Assembly (NCBI GenBank): GCA_964637845.1
Contig: CAZWXI010000008.1
Span: 1-48,055, forward strand
Source of the DNA: PGYU01 sp964637845
GTDB taxonomy: Bacteria; Bacteroidota; Ignavibacteria; Kapaibacteriales; UBA2268
DNA: 48,055 nt
Direction: 5' to 3'
Below are positions 37,135-45,685 of this stretch, piece by piece (within the stretch, counting starts at the first letter, position 1; each line of letters begins with the position of its first letter). The translations under genes were made by a program, and so were the position numbers. Under the pieces are notes generated by a model. That model did not search any database. It saw only the letters and a program-made list of their open reading frames with translations, and was not told the DNA's origin.

Positions 37135-38341
37135 ATGAAAAAGTGTTGTCCCCCCCCCCCCGAGAGCGTACCGGCTGATGTGCGCTGCACTTAGTTTGTT
37201 ATGTTTTATTGCAAGTAGTAATATGAGTAACGCTCAAAAATTATCCGGTGAAGAGCCGGTTTTACTTAACGAACCGCAGGTTTTGTGTTGTTCGTTTATT
37301 GAAATTAACTACAGACTGACGGAAGACTGCTGTGTCGAAGTTGACATTTTCAACCCGTTTTGTACTTATCCAAGGATTGTTTTTGAGCAATTTGACCCGG
37401 TGAGTATGACTTATAAGGTAAAGAAAGTACAAAGCGGTTGGAAACTGCGTGATACTGTCATTTCTCTATGGACTTTGCAGTTACCATTAGTTTTGTCAAT
37501 GTCAAGTTGTCCTGGTTGCGAAATAAGAATACATTATGTTACTCGTGATAATTGCGCTGGTAAGCAGGAATTACAAATTTTGAGAATGGAACAGCTTAAC
37601 CCAAGTTGTTGGTCTTGTCCTGACGACAGCATCTACTCAGAATCAATAAAGTTTGTTATTGCCACTAATGCAATGAACTTTAGGCCAAATATTGAAGATA
37701 ATTGTGATACTACGTGGCGGGTTGGAATGGGGGCATGTTGGACTTCTTGGGAGTATTATCAGCTGCGAAGAGTGTGGAATGAGTTCTCGCATAATAACCC
37801 CGGCGGGGAATGGGTCATAGTTACTGATACCATTACAGTTATGGAAGTTTGCGACAGTACTGCATGTTGCTTTAACCAAATTACAGTTTGCAGAACATCC
37901 GAGGGAATTAATATCTCAATTGATTCGACCTCAACAGCTATACTGGCATGTTTATCAGCATTTTCGCGAAATCAATGGGGTTTGCCTGTCTTTTGCTTAC
38001 CAGTCTGTCATTGGTTAGATGCTATCAGCGGTTATTATGGCTTTAGCATTGGTAAAAGAAATATAGACAATAGCAAATTGTGGAACAGCAATTATAAAAT
38101 AAGCTCTGATATCTATAATGACAATTTAAATATTCAGATTTATTCTGATACAAGAAAACGGGCAATAATATTTATATATGATTTACTCGGTAATCAAATC
38201 TATGCCGAAGAAATAATTACTCAAATTGGTGCAACTAAGCATACAATCGAACTAACTACTTTTATAACAGGGCTTTATATATATACCATTACAATTGATG
38301 ATAGGATAATTAAATCCGATAAATTCATATATCTAAAATAG
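37135..38341 (+). CDS. T9SS-secreted Cys-rich protein, start codon out of frame across a poly-C tract
   Basis: From ATG 37178 the frame encodes 387 residues: hydrophobic MCAALSLLCFIASS, a Cys-rich mature part (ACCFNQITVC, SSCPGCEIR) and a T9SS-type tail ending IYDLLGNQIYAEE...IKSDKFIYLK. It is exported and probably surface bound. The better start is ATG 37135 after CGGAG: MKKCC, then 12 C at 37150-37161. With 12 C this frame hits a stop at 37192. With 11 or 14 C it joins RAYRLMCAALSLLCF, giving a proper signal peptide with basic n-region. As read, the gene is off, or starts weakly at 37178. No domain recognised in the body. The next cargo gene follows after 17 bp. Confidence 0.75.
37150..37161 (+). 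repeat. Homopolymeric C12 tract inside the signal-peptide region
   Basis: Twelve consecutive C residues in an A+T-rich gene, five codons after ATG 37135. Slipped-strand mispairing at such tracts changes length by one base and switches reading frame. Confidence 0.85.
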
Positions 38342-38358
38342 CTTAGAAGGAGTTTATC

Positions 38359-39786
38359 ATGATAAGATATTTTAGTGGATTATTATCTTTATTGTTTTTA
38401 ATTCTATTCTCTTCACTCAAATCACAACCCGAGTGGGAGAGAGTTGCATTAGCAACCGGGCACTATTCATATATACGTTGTATTAATGATGTGAACTGCG
38501 TTGGTATTGCAACACATTCAGAAGGTAATGCTAAATTAATTAAAACAACAGATGCTGGAAAAACATGGTTTGATTTGTATGTCGAAAATTATGTTTTTAG
38601 AGGAGATGGAACTAGAATTTTTCCTGACCCCAGAGAGATGTGCAGTATATCTTATGTTGATGAGAATCATATCTTTATTGGTCGAAATAGAGGTTGTATT
38701 TTTGTAAGTCGTGATGGGGGAAAATCATTTGATACAGTTGTTATAGCAGAAAAAATTGACGATAAATTCGTATCCGCCTCGAGGATTTTCAATTTATATA
38801 TGACTGATTCGCTAAACGGAGCGGCTCTTTCATCTCCGTATATTTGTATTACAAATGACGGATGGAAAACTTTTAAAAAAATAAAATTAAATGATTCTTT
38901 AATACCGGAAGGATTTCGTTTTACTATTGGAGGCAGTTTAACAACAACTTTCAAGTATTGGAATTCAAAATCCTTTATGATGGATTTTACTATATCTATA
39001 AAACATAGTGAAACTTCTTACGAACGTCTAAATTATGGAATTATATCAACAACAGACGGTGGCGAGACTTGGAATATGATTGATTTTATGCCAATTATAC
39101 AACATAATTATATTACTATTGCCGATATTTTCTTTTTAGGTGATATTGGTTGGATAGTTGGTAATATTGTATTGAAATCCGGTTATAGTTATGACCATGC
39201 GTATGTATTTAAAAGCTATGACAAAGGTAAGACATGGAATTATATACATCGGGATTCAACAGCGCCTATGACCGGTTTTTTTAGTATATCTTTTACCGAT
39301 GAATTAAACGGAACAGTAGTAGGTAGGTATGGAAAAATATTACGAACAACAGACGGAGGATATACTTGGTTTCGAGATTCATTTTTGAATTTGAGCAATA
39401 ACGAAAGAAATTGGCGAATCGTCCAAAAAGTAACTTATGCCGGAGAACATGTCTTATTAAGCACTTTTGGTGACGGTCTCTGGCGTGGCACATACACACC
39501 ATCCGACATAATCCACGAGCCATCAGGGATGAACACATCTATCTTCCCCAATCCCACACGCGATTACATCTACATTAATTTCAACGACTTAGATGAAGTT
39601 CATTCCCCCTCTTATAAGAGGGGGTCAGGGGGTGTTCGGATTTACAACACGCTTGGGCAATGCGTAAGTCACCTCACCCCGACCCTCTCCAAAGGAGAGG
39701 GAGTAAGAATTGATGTGTCGCAATTGCCTGTGGGCGTGTATTTAGTGCGGGTTGGCAATCGGGTGGAGAAGTTTGTGAAAGTCTAA
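38359..39786 (+). CDS. T9SS-secreted BNR/Ycf48-like repeat protein
   Basis: A 475-residue exported protein. A signal peptide (FSGLLSLLFLILFSSLKSQ) precedes at least six BNR-type Asp-box motifs: TTDAGKTWFD, SRDGGKSFDT, TNDGWKTFKK, TTDGGETWNM, SYDKGKTWNY and TTDGGYTWFR, which form a beta-propeller. The T9SS type A tail starts at SIFPNPTRDYIYINF and ends VEKFVKV. Two inserts interrupt the tail in frame: a 20-bp palindrome at 39605-39624, read as SPSYKRGSGG, and the LTPTLSKGEG hairpin at 39683-39701. AGAAGGAG lies before the ATG. It follows the poly-C gene by 17 bp and likely shares its transcript. Ligand unknown. Confidence 0.88.
   Translation: MIRYFSGLLSLLFLILFSSLKSQPEWERVALATGHYSYIRCINDVNCVGIATHSEGNAKLIKTTDAGKTWFDLYVENYVFRGDGTRIFPDPREMCSISYVDENHIFIGRNRGCIFVSRDGGKSFDTVVIAEKIDDKFVSASRIFNLYMTDSLNGAALSSPYICITNDGWKTFKKIKLNDSLIPEGFRFTIGGSLTTTFKYWNSKSFMMDFTISIKHSETSYERLNYGIISTTDGGETWNMIDFMPIIQHNYITIADIFFLGDIGWIVGNIVLKSGYSYDHAYVFKSYDKGKTWNYIHRDSTAPMTGFFSISFTDELNGTVVGRYGKILRTTDGGYTWFRDSFLNLSNNERNWRIVQKVTYAGEHVLLSTFGDGLWRGTYTPSDIIHEPSGMNTSIFPNPTRDYIYINFNDLDEVHSPSYKRGSGGVRIYNTLGQCVSHLTPTLSKGEGVRIDVSQLPVGVYLVRVGNRVEKFVKV
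39605..39624. repeat. Perfect 20-bp palindrome inside a T9SS tail
   Basis: CCCCCTCTTATAAGAGGGGG is self-complementary end to end and is followed by GTCAGGGGGTG. It is translated in frame. Decayed versions (TTCCCCCTCATATAATAGCG) occupy the same place in the tails at 47 kb. Confidence 0.8.
39683..39701. repeat. Hairpin insert read as LTPTLSKGEG, one of five copies
   Basis: CCCTCTCC-AAA-GGAGAGGG occurs at 701-719, 39683-39701, 47150-47168, 47359-47377 and 47568-47586. Each is between the QCV and RIDVS strands of a T9SS tail and keeps the frame. Confidence 0.85.
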
Positions 39787-39855
39787 ACTATGATTTGATT
39801 GATTTTTTATGATTACATTTCCTCCCGTCAGGTGCAACACGTGCCGAGAGGTTAA

Positions 39856-39975
39856 GAATATGACGGCGTAGTCTTGGGTGCGAACTCGAAAAGCCAGCTT
39901 GTGTCGTTATTTACTGGCAGTTTTACCAAATATGTCATCAATAACAGCAAGCGAGTAGTTTTTATCGGGCAATAG
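39856..39975 (+). pseudogene. C-terminal fragment of a universal stress protein
   Basis: An open stretch of 39 codons reads EYDGVVLGANSKSQLVSLFT, GSFTKYVINNSKRVVFIG and a TAG stop at 39973-39975. It matches the end of UspA proteins, normally DLIVMGTHGRSGL..LLGSVAEKVL..CPVLVV. A stop lies directly upstream and no N-terminal part is visible. The nucleotide-binding G-x2-G-x9-G-S pattern is partly kept. It is a relic. Confidence 0.6.
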
Positions 39976-40243
39976 GAGATTGAGAACGAAAACTGAATTT
40001 TTTTAAAACATTTTCAAATTTTTTTTGATTAAGGTGTAACAAAACGAACTTTCACTTGTTTGTACATATACGAAAAGTTTCAAGTTCAAAATGGAAATTT
40101 GATGTTGGAAATTTGGGACACATGGATTTTTACAGAGGTACAGAGGGGTGCAGAACCTCTCAGTTTACAATTCTAATCGGCTCACAAATCTTTGATGTTT
40201 GATTTAGATTTGTTTTAGATAAAATAAATCGCACACTTTCTTA

Positions 40244-40366
40244 ATGTTTCCGATTGAAAATGGTCATGTAATTGACCCGGGGAATGAATTTGGTTTCGGA
40301 ACGAACTTAACCGTAGAGCAATGGAAAGCGGCATTAAGGAACCATATATATTCAATCACTAATTAA
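40244..40366 (+). pseudogene. Short frame truncated by an IS-derived element
   Basis: ATG 40244 opens a 40-codon frame, MFPIENGHVIDPGNEFGFG then TNLTVEQWKAALRNHIYS and ITN. It ends in a TAA whose last base is the first base of the inserted element's inverted repeat. Beyond the element the sequence reads EGISLIIDEYGGE-stop in the matching phase, so the element may have split one small gene. Gene identity not recognised. Confidence 0.4.
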
Positions 40367-40777
40367 GGTAACCTCTAAAAACCCGGTAGCAATAAGGGAA
40401 AAAAGTTAAATTGCAAATGCAGTATAAAAAAATACAAACAAACCCAATGAAAAATTCGAACAGACCGCCATCGCTATTATAGGTTTAGAAAGGGCAACAG
40501 CAAATATCGCTTTAAAAAACATAGTTTACAATTTGCATCAAACGATTAAGTTGCTTGAAAATAAGCAAATAGAGACAAAATTTACTTTAATATTTTAAAA
40601 TAAATGGGAAAAGCACAGAAATGCAGAAAAATATAATGGAAATATCAGTAAAAAATGATTAAATATTAGTTTTTTTGAATTTTTAAATGAATAATTTCTA
40701 AAAGTTTATGGAATGACAGCTTGTTTTTTATGAATGAAAATGATTATTTTCAAAAAAGTAGTTTTTAGAGGTTACCT
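40366..40777 (+). mobile_element. Internally deleted IS5-family element (MITE-like), 412 bp
   Basis: Perfect 17-bp terminal inverted repeats, AGGTAACCTCTAAAAAC (40366-40382) and GTTTTTAGAGGTTACCT (40761-40777), enclose a short left segment joined to the transposase C-terminus (GLERATANIALKNIVYNLHQ). The right 299 bp match 1289-1587 with one difference. Most of the transposase is deleted, so it cannot move without help. No exact target duplication is visible; TAA/TGA on the two sides could be a mutated 3-bp one. Confidence 0.85.
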
Positions 40778-40834
40778 GAAGGTATATCATTGATAATTGA
40801 CGAATATGGTGGGGAATAACAACTTTGGAAGATA

Positions 40835-42115
40835 TTACTTTTTCATCTTTGTCATCAATATTTTATCAATTCTATTCCCATCAATATCAACTATTTCTAT
40901 TTTATAGCCCATATATTCAATTTTATCGCCAATTTGAGGAATTTTACCAATTTGGTTGAAAACAAAACCCGCAACAGTCGAATAGTCTATTTTGTCAAAA
41001 TCAACAGTAAAATCGGCAATTATCTCGTTAAGTGTTTCAATTGGAGCCACACCACTTACTAATACAGAATTATCATCTCGGACAAAAACATTCGGTTCAT
41101 AGGTTTCACCCTCATCGGGGATTTGACCAACTATATTTTCAACTATATCATGCAATGTTATCAACCCTTCAAAACCTCCATATTCATTGACAACACAACA
41201 AATGTGAACTTTTTTCTTCCGAAATAATTCTAATACTTTTTGGGCATCTATATTCTCGGGAACAATTAATGGTTCGATAATTATTTCGCTAATATCAAAG
41301 TTCACCGTTTCTAAAATCGATTTATAAAAGTCTCTTATATAAATTATCCCTACAAAATTATCCAAGTTACCATTACAACAAAGTAATTTACTATGCTGCG
41401 TGTCGAATAATTTGATTTTTATCGCTTCAAAAGTATTATTAATATCAATCCACTCAACATCAGTTCTGTGCGTCATAATATGTTTTGCCTTTTTGTCGGC
41501 AAAATAAAACACTTTCTCGTGTATTATGTTTTGCTCTTTCTCAATCACTCCTTCTGATGATGCAATTTTCATCATTTGTCGTAATTCTACCTCAGTCAAT
41601 TGCTCAGATTGTTTCTTAATCCCGATTAGTTTATTCACAAAATTTGTTGAGACAGACAAAAGCCATATAAAAGGATAAAAAACACTACTAAAATAATAAA
41701 TCAATGGAGCAACTCTTACAGCAATTTTATCCGGATTGTTCAATGCAATTGTCTTGGGGACTAATTCCCCAATTACAATAGAAAAATAAGTAATGGTCAC
41801 AACGGTTACTACTAATGAAATTTGTTTTGCATAGATAGATGTAATCCCAAACTTCTGAAAAAACTGAGCAACATCGTCAGCAATATTCAGACCTCCATAG
41901 ACCCCGGTTACTATGCCAATTAATGTTATTCCGACTTGAATGGCAGATAAAAAATTCTCGGACTTGTCGAGCAATTTTAATGCTACTTTTGCTCCTTTCT
42001 TTCCATCAATTTTTCTTTGCTCTAATCTCGACCTTTTACTCGAAACCAAAGCTATTTCGGATAGTGCAAAAAATCCATTCAATAAAATCAATATTGTTAG
42101 AACTAAAATTTCCAT
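40835..42115 (-). CDS. CNNM/CorC family membrane protein (HlyC/CorC-type)
   Basis: A 426-residue protein with a DUF21/CNNM membrane domain of about four helices (residues 1-185; starts MEILVLTILILLNGFFALSE, with PKTIALNNPDKIA). A CBS-domain pair follows (IMTHRTDVEWIDI; VPENIDAQKVLELF), then a C-terminal CorC/HlyC FAD-like domain (YSTVAGFVFNQIGKIPQIGD). The family is tied to Mg2+/Co2+ efflux or resistance and is often misnamed hemolysin. It is flanked by relic DNA on both sides but is itself full length. Confidence 0.92.
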   Translation of the reverse strand: MEILVLTILILLNGFFALSEIALVSSKRSRLEQRKIDGKKGAKVALKLLDKSENFLSAIQVGITLIGIVTGVYGGLNIADDVAQFFQKFGITSIYAKQISLVVTVVTITYFSIVIGELVPKTIALNNPDKIAVRVAPLIYYFSSVFYPFIWLLSVSTNFVNKLIGIKKQSEQLTEVELRQMMKIASSEGVIEKEQNIIHEKVFYFADKKAKHIMTHRTDVEWIDINNTFEAIKIKLFDTQHSKLLCCNGNLDNFVGIIYIRDFYKSILETVNFDISEIIIEPLIVPENIDAQKVLELFRKKKVHICCVVNEYGGFEGLITLHDIVENIVGQIPDEGETYEPNVFVRDDNSVLVSGVAPIETLNEIIADFTVDFDKIDYSTVAGFVFNQIGKIPQIGDKIEYMGYKIEIVDIDGNRIDKILMTKMKK

Positions 42116-42300
42116 ATATTCCTGCGATATATCTGTAACGTTTCATAAAGTGCCAAACAAGGTTTTCGGACTTTCTCCCGGGCGGGTTTAGACATAGAAA
42201 TATTCATTTTTAAGATACTCGTGACTTTCAATTCGGCGCACAAAACTGTCAATATCCCGAAAATTGTCGGCAATATTGTTACAATAATTTTAGTCCTCAT
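42103..42300 (-). CDS. Possible small membrane protein upstream of the CNNM gene
   Basis: A 65-residue frame from ATG 42300 reads MRTKIIVTILPTIFGILTVL, one hydrophobic segment, then a basic tail (KPAREKVRKPCLALYETLQI). It overlaps the start of the CNNM gene by 13 bp on the same strand. AAGGAGG lies about 20 nt upstream of the ATG, too far for a good ribosome site. It could be a leader or a chance frame. Confidence 0.25.
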   Translation of the reverse strand: MRTKIIVTILPTIFGILTVLCAELKVTSILKMNISMSKPAREKVRKPCLALYETLQIYRRNIWKF

Positions 42301-42330
42301 CTCTCTTTTATTTATTAACTCCTCCTTCAA

Positions 42331-42605
42331 CGCTTGAATCTTAAATATATTTTACCTGTTTTGACATCTTGCCTTACTATACAGCATAAGGGTTGAGGCT
42401 TACCGTAGTGGAAGATGTTTAACCGCAAACTTTCAAGCAAAGAACTGATGTCAAAGTTAGCATAATTTTTTTGTGCCGAAAAAAAAACCATTCTGTCAGA
42501 TTAAATGTTGACTATTATAGATTATACATACATTGTAAAAAATATTTTGGTTTGCAAATTGCCAAAATGTAATGATATTATTATAACTTAGTAGAATAGC
42601 ACATT
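42331..42605. other. A+T-rich intergenic DNA with no recognised gene
   Basis: I see no coding frame, RNA gene or repeat of note here. Given the antitoxin relic and operator downstream, a lost toxin gene may once have been in this stretch, but no toxin sequence is recognisable. Confidence 0.4.
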
Positions 42606-42621
42606 ATAGCAATATTGCTAT
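42606..42621. promoter_or_regulatory. 16-bp palindrome, likely old antitoxin operator
   Basis: ATAGCAATATTGCTAT is a perfect palindrome 38 bp upstream of the antitoxin relic's ATG, the place and size expected for an autoregulatory XRE operator. Confidence 0.45.
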
Positions 42622-42659
42622 TGAAATTGATACCTAATATAAACAATTGTGCGAATAAT

Positions 42660-42878
42660 ATGAAAAATGCAGACAAGTTAATCCACCGGATCAAGTTCTA
42701 TCAGCTTAATGATAAAGCAGTTACGGAGGTATGCTCTCAAGTGGACATGGCAAATCGGATTGCTCTACAGTTGTACAAAATCCGATAGAAATACGGTTAT
42801 TCCCATCCGGAACTTGCTGATAAACTGGAAACAACACAGTCAGTAAATAAAATCGTGTGCGAGGCAAATATAAATTGA
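42660..42878 (+). pseudogene. XRE/HigA-like antitoxin relic with an in-frame amber stop
   Basis: From ATG 42660 the frame reads MKNADKLIHRIKFYQLNDKA through ANRIALQLYKIR, a TAG, then KYGYSHPELADKLETTQSVN and KIVCEANIN-stop. The second part matches the helix-turn-helix of HigA-type antitoxins (RKKYGLSQEELADKLGTTQS followed by VISKIE). One amber codon breaks an otherwise continuous frame of about 72 codons. No partner toxin is present. The final stop abuts the stop of the convergent VIT/VWA gene. Confidence 0.6.
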
Positions 42879-45575
42879 CTACATGACTTTAAGTTTTATA
42901 TATTTTATTTCACCAGCGCGCACAATAACTTCACTGTCCATAAGCGCTCTTTTATCAACGGCATAGCGTAACAATAATAAACGCTCCGAGCCGCGAGGTA
43001 ATTTATTGGCAATCAGCGAAATCCCGTCGGGAATTACTCCAAATCCGAGGACATCGTTATAATTTCTCACCGCAATTTCTTTAAAATCCTTGTCCAGGTA
43101 TGTAATATGAATTTCAGCTTGTTTACCCATTAAAATTGGCTCGGATTTCCCTTCGACGGTCTCGACGATAAACACGTTGTATAGATTTTTAACGGGAAAT
43201 TCTTTATCATTTAGATTTAATCTGAATTTTTCCGGCAATTTCACATTTACCGTAAATGACAATGAGAGTTCGTTTTTGGGCTTTTCTTTGGCGGACTTTA
43301 GAGCCTTATGATATTCTTCTGTCACCTTTTTCTCGATTTCCTTGCGAATAGCGTTATCGATTTTGGTGCTAAATTCAATTCTGTCTAATTTCCCGCCTTT
43401 TTTAGTGAGAATCTTGCCTTGATACATATTTTGAATAGATTCAATATCGCTCAACAGAATATTTTCCTGTAATTCGATGCCCATGTAAGGGTCATCCCAT
43501 TCAATATCCCCGTATGTAGCAGAATATTCGTATGTGGGCAAAAGCGGTGTGTCTAAAGTGCCACCGGCATTTTTGTCAAATGTCGCTGACCTTGCTGTCG
43601 CTCTTGATTCTACAACTCCACTTGCAAGCGTTATATTAGATTGAAAACTTCCATAAGCAACACCATCAGCTGATGTAAAATCAATTGTTCCAACCATTCC
43701 CTCTGGCACTGGTAAACGTTGATGTACTCTTTGATATTCTCCCGTTTCGTTGCGAATTTCATAATCAACCGCTACAAACGAAGTATATTCGGTGAGCAAG
43801 TTATATTTCATACCAAGTTCGGTAATTAGCTCCTCAAAAGGCGATTCAGTTAAATAAAATCCTGAAAAGCCGAGATTAGAATATGTTTCGAGCATTTTGA
43901 GCTGATTGCGGGCAAATAAATATTTTACCGCCGGGGAATTGTCCATAATCCCGAATTGTTCAATGGGAATATTTACACTGAGAGTTTGGTCAGCTGTTTT
44001 GCCACGTAGTTTGATGTTTCCTGAGGGAGTCCCCGTGTATTTGCCGTAAACCACGATTGGACGCTCGGCGGTAAGGTCGAAAGGCTTTTTCGGCTCGACA
44101 TCATAAGCCAAAAAGCCGTCGAATTCTATGCTAACATCGGTCATCACGGGCGATTCGATGTATTGCAAAAATCTTTTAGCCATTTCTTCTGCACCTTCGG
44201 GTTTTGTAATTATGAGGGGTTCGCCCGAGCCGGCAAAAGCCATAGCCTCAAGCAAGAAACGATTTATCGAATTTCCGATTCCGAATGTATATAGGTTAGC
44301 ATTGCTCAGATTATCACGAATATAATTGACAGCTTCCTTATCAACTCCTACAAGACCATCAGTCATCACGATAATTGACTTTGAATATTCCGCATTTACC
44401 GGAGTTGCAAGTGCCAATTTGAGAGCGGGCATAATTTCCGTCCCGCCGTAGCCGTGCTTCTTGTTCACAAATGCTAAAGCATCGGCAAGATTTTTATCGC
44501 TTGCCGGAAGTGACTGTGGTGAAAATAGTTCCGTCCCCGATGCAAAAAGAATAAGATTGAACAAATCGTCGGGACGCAATCTGCGGAGTAATTGCTCCAT
44601 CGCCTCTTTGGATATGCTTATGGGGAAACCGTTCATAGAGCCGGAAACATCAAGCACAAAAACATATTCGCGTGGGACAATTTCCTGCGGGCTAACTCTT
44701 TTGGGCGCTTGCACGACAAGCATGAAATATTTGTCTTGCCCGTCCTCGTGCAATATCAATCCGGTTTCAATTTTGTCGCCGACGGGAATGTAGCTTAGAA
44801 TAAAATCACGATTGCCGCTTTTTACTTCGCTTTTATCGAGGGTTACTTGTATTTTGTGCGGAGAACTTTGTTTTGTGAGTATTTTATGTGAGTTTGATGC
44901 TACTGATTTAATTGGAATAAAAGTATTCAGCGTAACGTTTATATCGAAATCATACATCAAATCATCTTTTTGAGTAACATAAGTGAGTTCATCGAATGGT
45001 GAGTGGCTTTCGGGTGATTCTTTGGACAAAAATCTCGGACCAACAACAGTCGGGAACACGAACTCATACATTAAACTTTCGGGTAGCAAATGTTCTGTGT
45101 ATTTCAAGGTTACGGTGATTGTGTCGCCTGGCAAAATATTTGCCACATTCATCGTGAAGACGTTCGGACGGAATTGTTCCAGAAGAGAAGTACTTCTGCC
45201 CTCTTGTCGTGCTTCTTCGTACATTTCGCGTGCTTTTTTCTTTGGATGCACTTCGGCTTTTGTAAATCTTGAACCGATTTTCATTTGCAAATCATAAATC
45301 GCCGCTCGAGTTGACGCCGGAAATACATATAGGGCTTCAATGGGCTTGCCACTTCGATTGATATAGACTTGGGTTACCGTTACATCAGCAATCATCGCCG
45401 AAATGACTACATCAGCTTTAGTCAAAAGCAAGGGGAAATTTTTCGCTTCTAATTCTTCCTGAATAAGAAAATACGATGACATGGGCTTTTCAATTTCACC
45501 GAAAATCGCTTTTTGCCCGTATGCCGTTAAGAGGAAAAGTACATTCGCAAGCAGTGTTAGAAAAACGAATCTCAT
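42879..45575 (-). CDS. VIT and von Willebrand factor A domain protein
   Basis: An 898-residue exported protein. It has a signal peptide (FLTLLANVLFLLTAYGQ), a VIT domain (residues about 45-175) with ALYVFPASTRAAIYDLQMKI and KKKAREMYEEARQEGRS, and a VWA domain (about 302-470) with intact MIDAS DVSGSM (309-314), GGTEIMPAL and IIVMTDG. The C-terminal 400 residues are beta-rich and end in a segment on MGKQAEIHITYLD. Such proteins resemble inter-alpha-trypsin-inhibitor heavy chains and are thought to bind proteins through a metal ion at the cell surface. No T9SS tail is obvious at the C-terminus. Confidence 0.88.
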   Translation of the reverse strand: MRFVFLTLLANVLFLLTAYGQKAIFGEIEKPMSSYFLIQEELEAKNFPLLLTKADVVISAMIADVTVTQVYINRSGKPIEALYVFPASTRAAIYDLQMKIGSRFTKAEVHPKKKAREMYEEARQEGRSTSLLEQFRPNVFTMNVANILPGDTITVTLKYTEHLLPESLMYEFVFPTVVGPRFLSKESPESHSPFDELTYVTQKDDLMYDFDINVTLNTFIPIKSVASNSHKILTKQSSPHKIQVTLDKSEVKSGNRDFILSYIPVGDKIETGLILHEDGQDKYFMLVVQAPKRVSPQEIVPREYVFVLDVSGSMNGFPISISKEAMEQLLRRLRPDDLFNLILFASGTELFSPQSLPASDKNLADALAFVNKKHGYGGTEIMPALKLALATPVNAEYSKSIIVMTDGLVGVDKEAVNYIRDNLSNANLYTFGIGNSINRFLLEAMAFAGSGEPLIITKPEGAEEMAKRFLQYIESPVMTDVSIEFDGFLAYDVEPKKPFDLTAERPIVVYGKYTGTPSGNIKLRGKTADQTLSVNIPIEQFGIMDNSPAVKYLFARNQLKMLETYSNLGFSGFYLTESPFEELITELGMKYNLLTEYTSFVAVDYEIRNETGEYQRVHQRLPVPEGMVGTIDFTSADGVAYGSFQSNITLASGVVESRATARSATFDKNAGGTLDTPLLPTYEYSATYGDIEWDDPYMGIELQENILLSDIESIQNMYQGKILTKKGGKLDRIEFSTKIDNAIRKEIEKKVTEEYHKALKSAKEKPKNELSLSFTVNVKLPEKFRLNLNDKEFPVKNLYNVFIVETVEGKSEPILMGKQAEIHITYLDKDFKEIAVRNYNDVLGFGVIPDGISLIANKLPRGSERLLLLRYAVDKRALMDSEVIVRAGEIKYIKLKVM

Positions 45576-45639
45576 TTTTATCTCCCTATAAATTTTGTTT
45601 CAATATATTAGACTACTTTTATGTGTAAAAAGTTACAGT

Positions 45640-45660
45640 TATATTTGTCATTCAAATATA
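45640..45660. promoter_or_regulatory. Face-to-face -7 elements forming an inverted repeat
   Basis: TATATTTG (45640-45647) and its reverse complement CAAATATA (45653-45660) are 5 bp apart. The first would serve the Hsp33 gene rightward (ATG 45686), the second the VIT/VWA gene leftward (ATG 45575). The repeat could also be an operator. Confidence 0.4.
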
Positions 45661-45685
45661 CAATGAAAAAAAGAACAGAATATAA

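Noticed and set aside
39790..39860. Possible repeat or RNA around the CACGTG-containing segment after the BNR gene
   Set aside because: No stable fold or second copy in the window was seen, so nothing can be supported.
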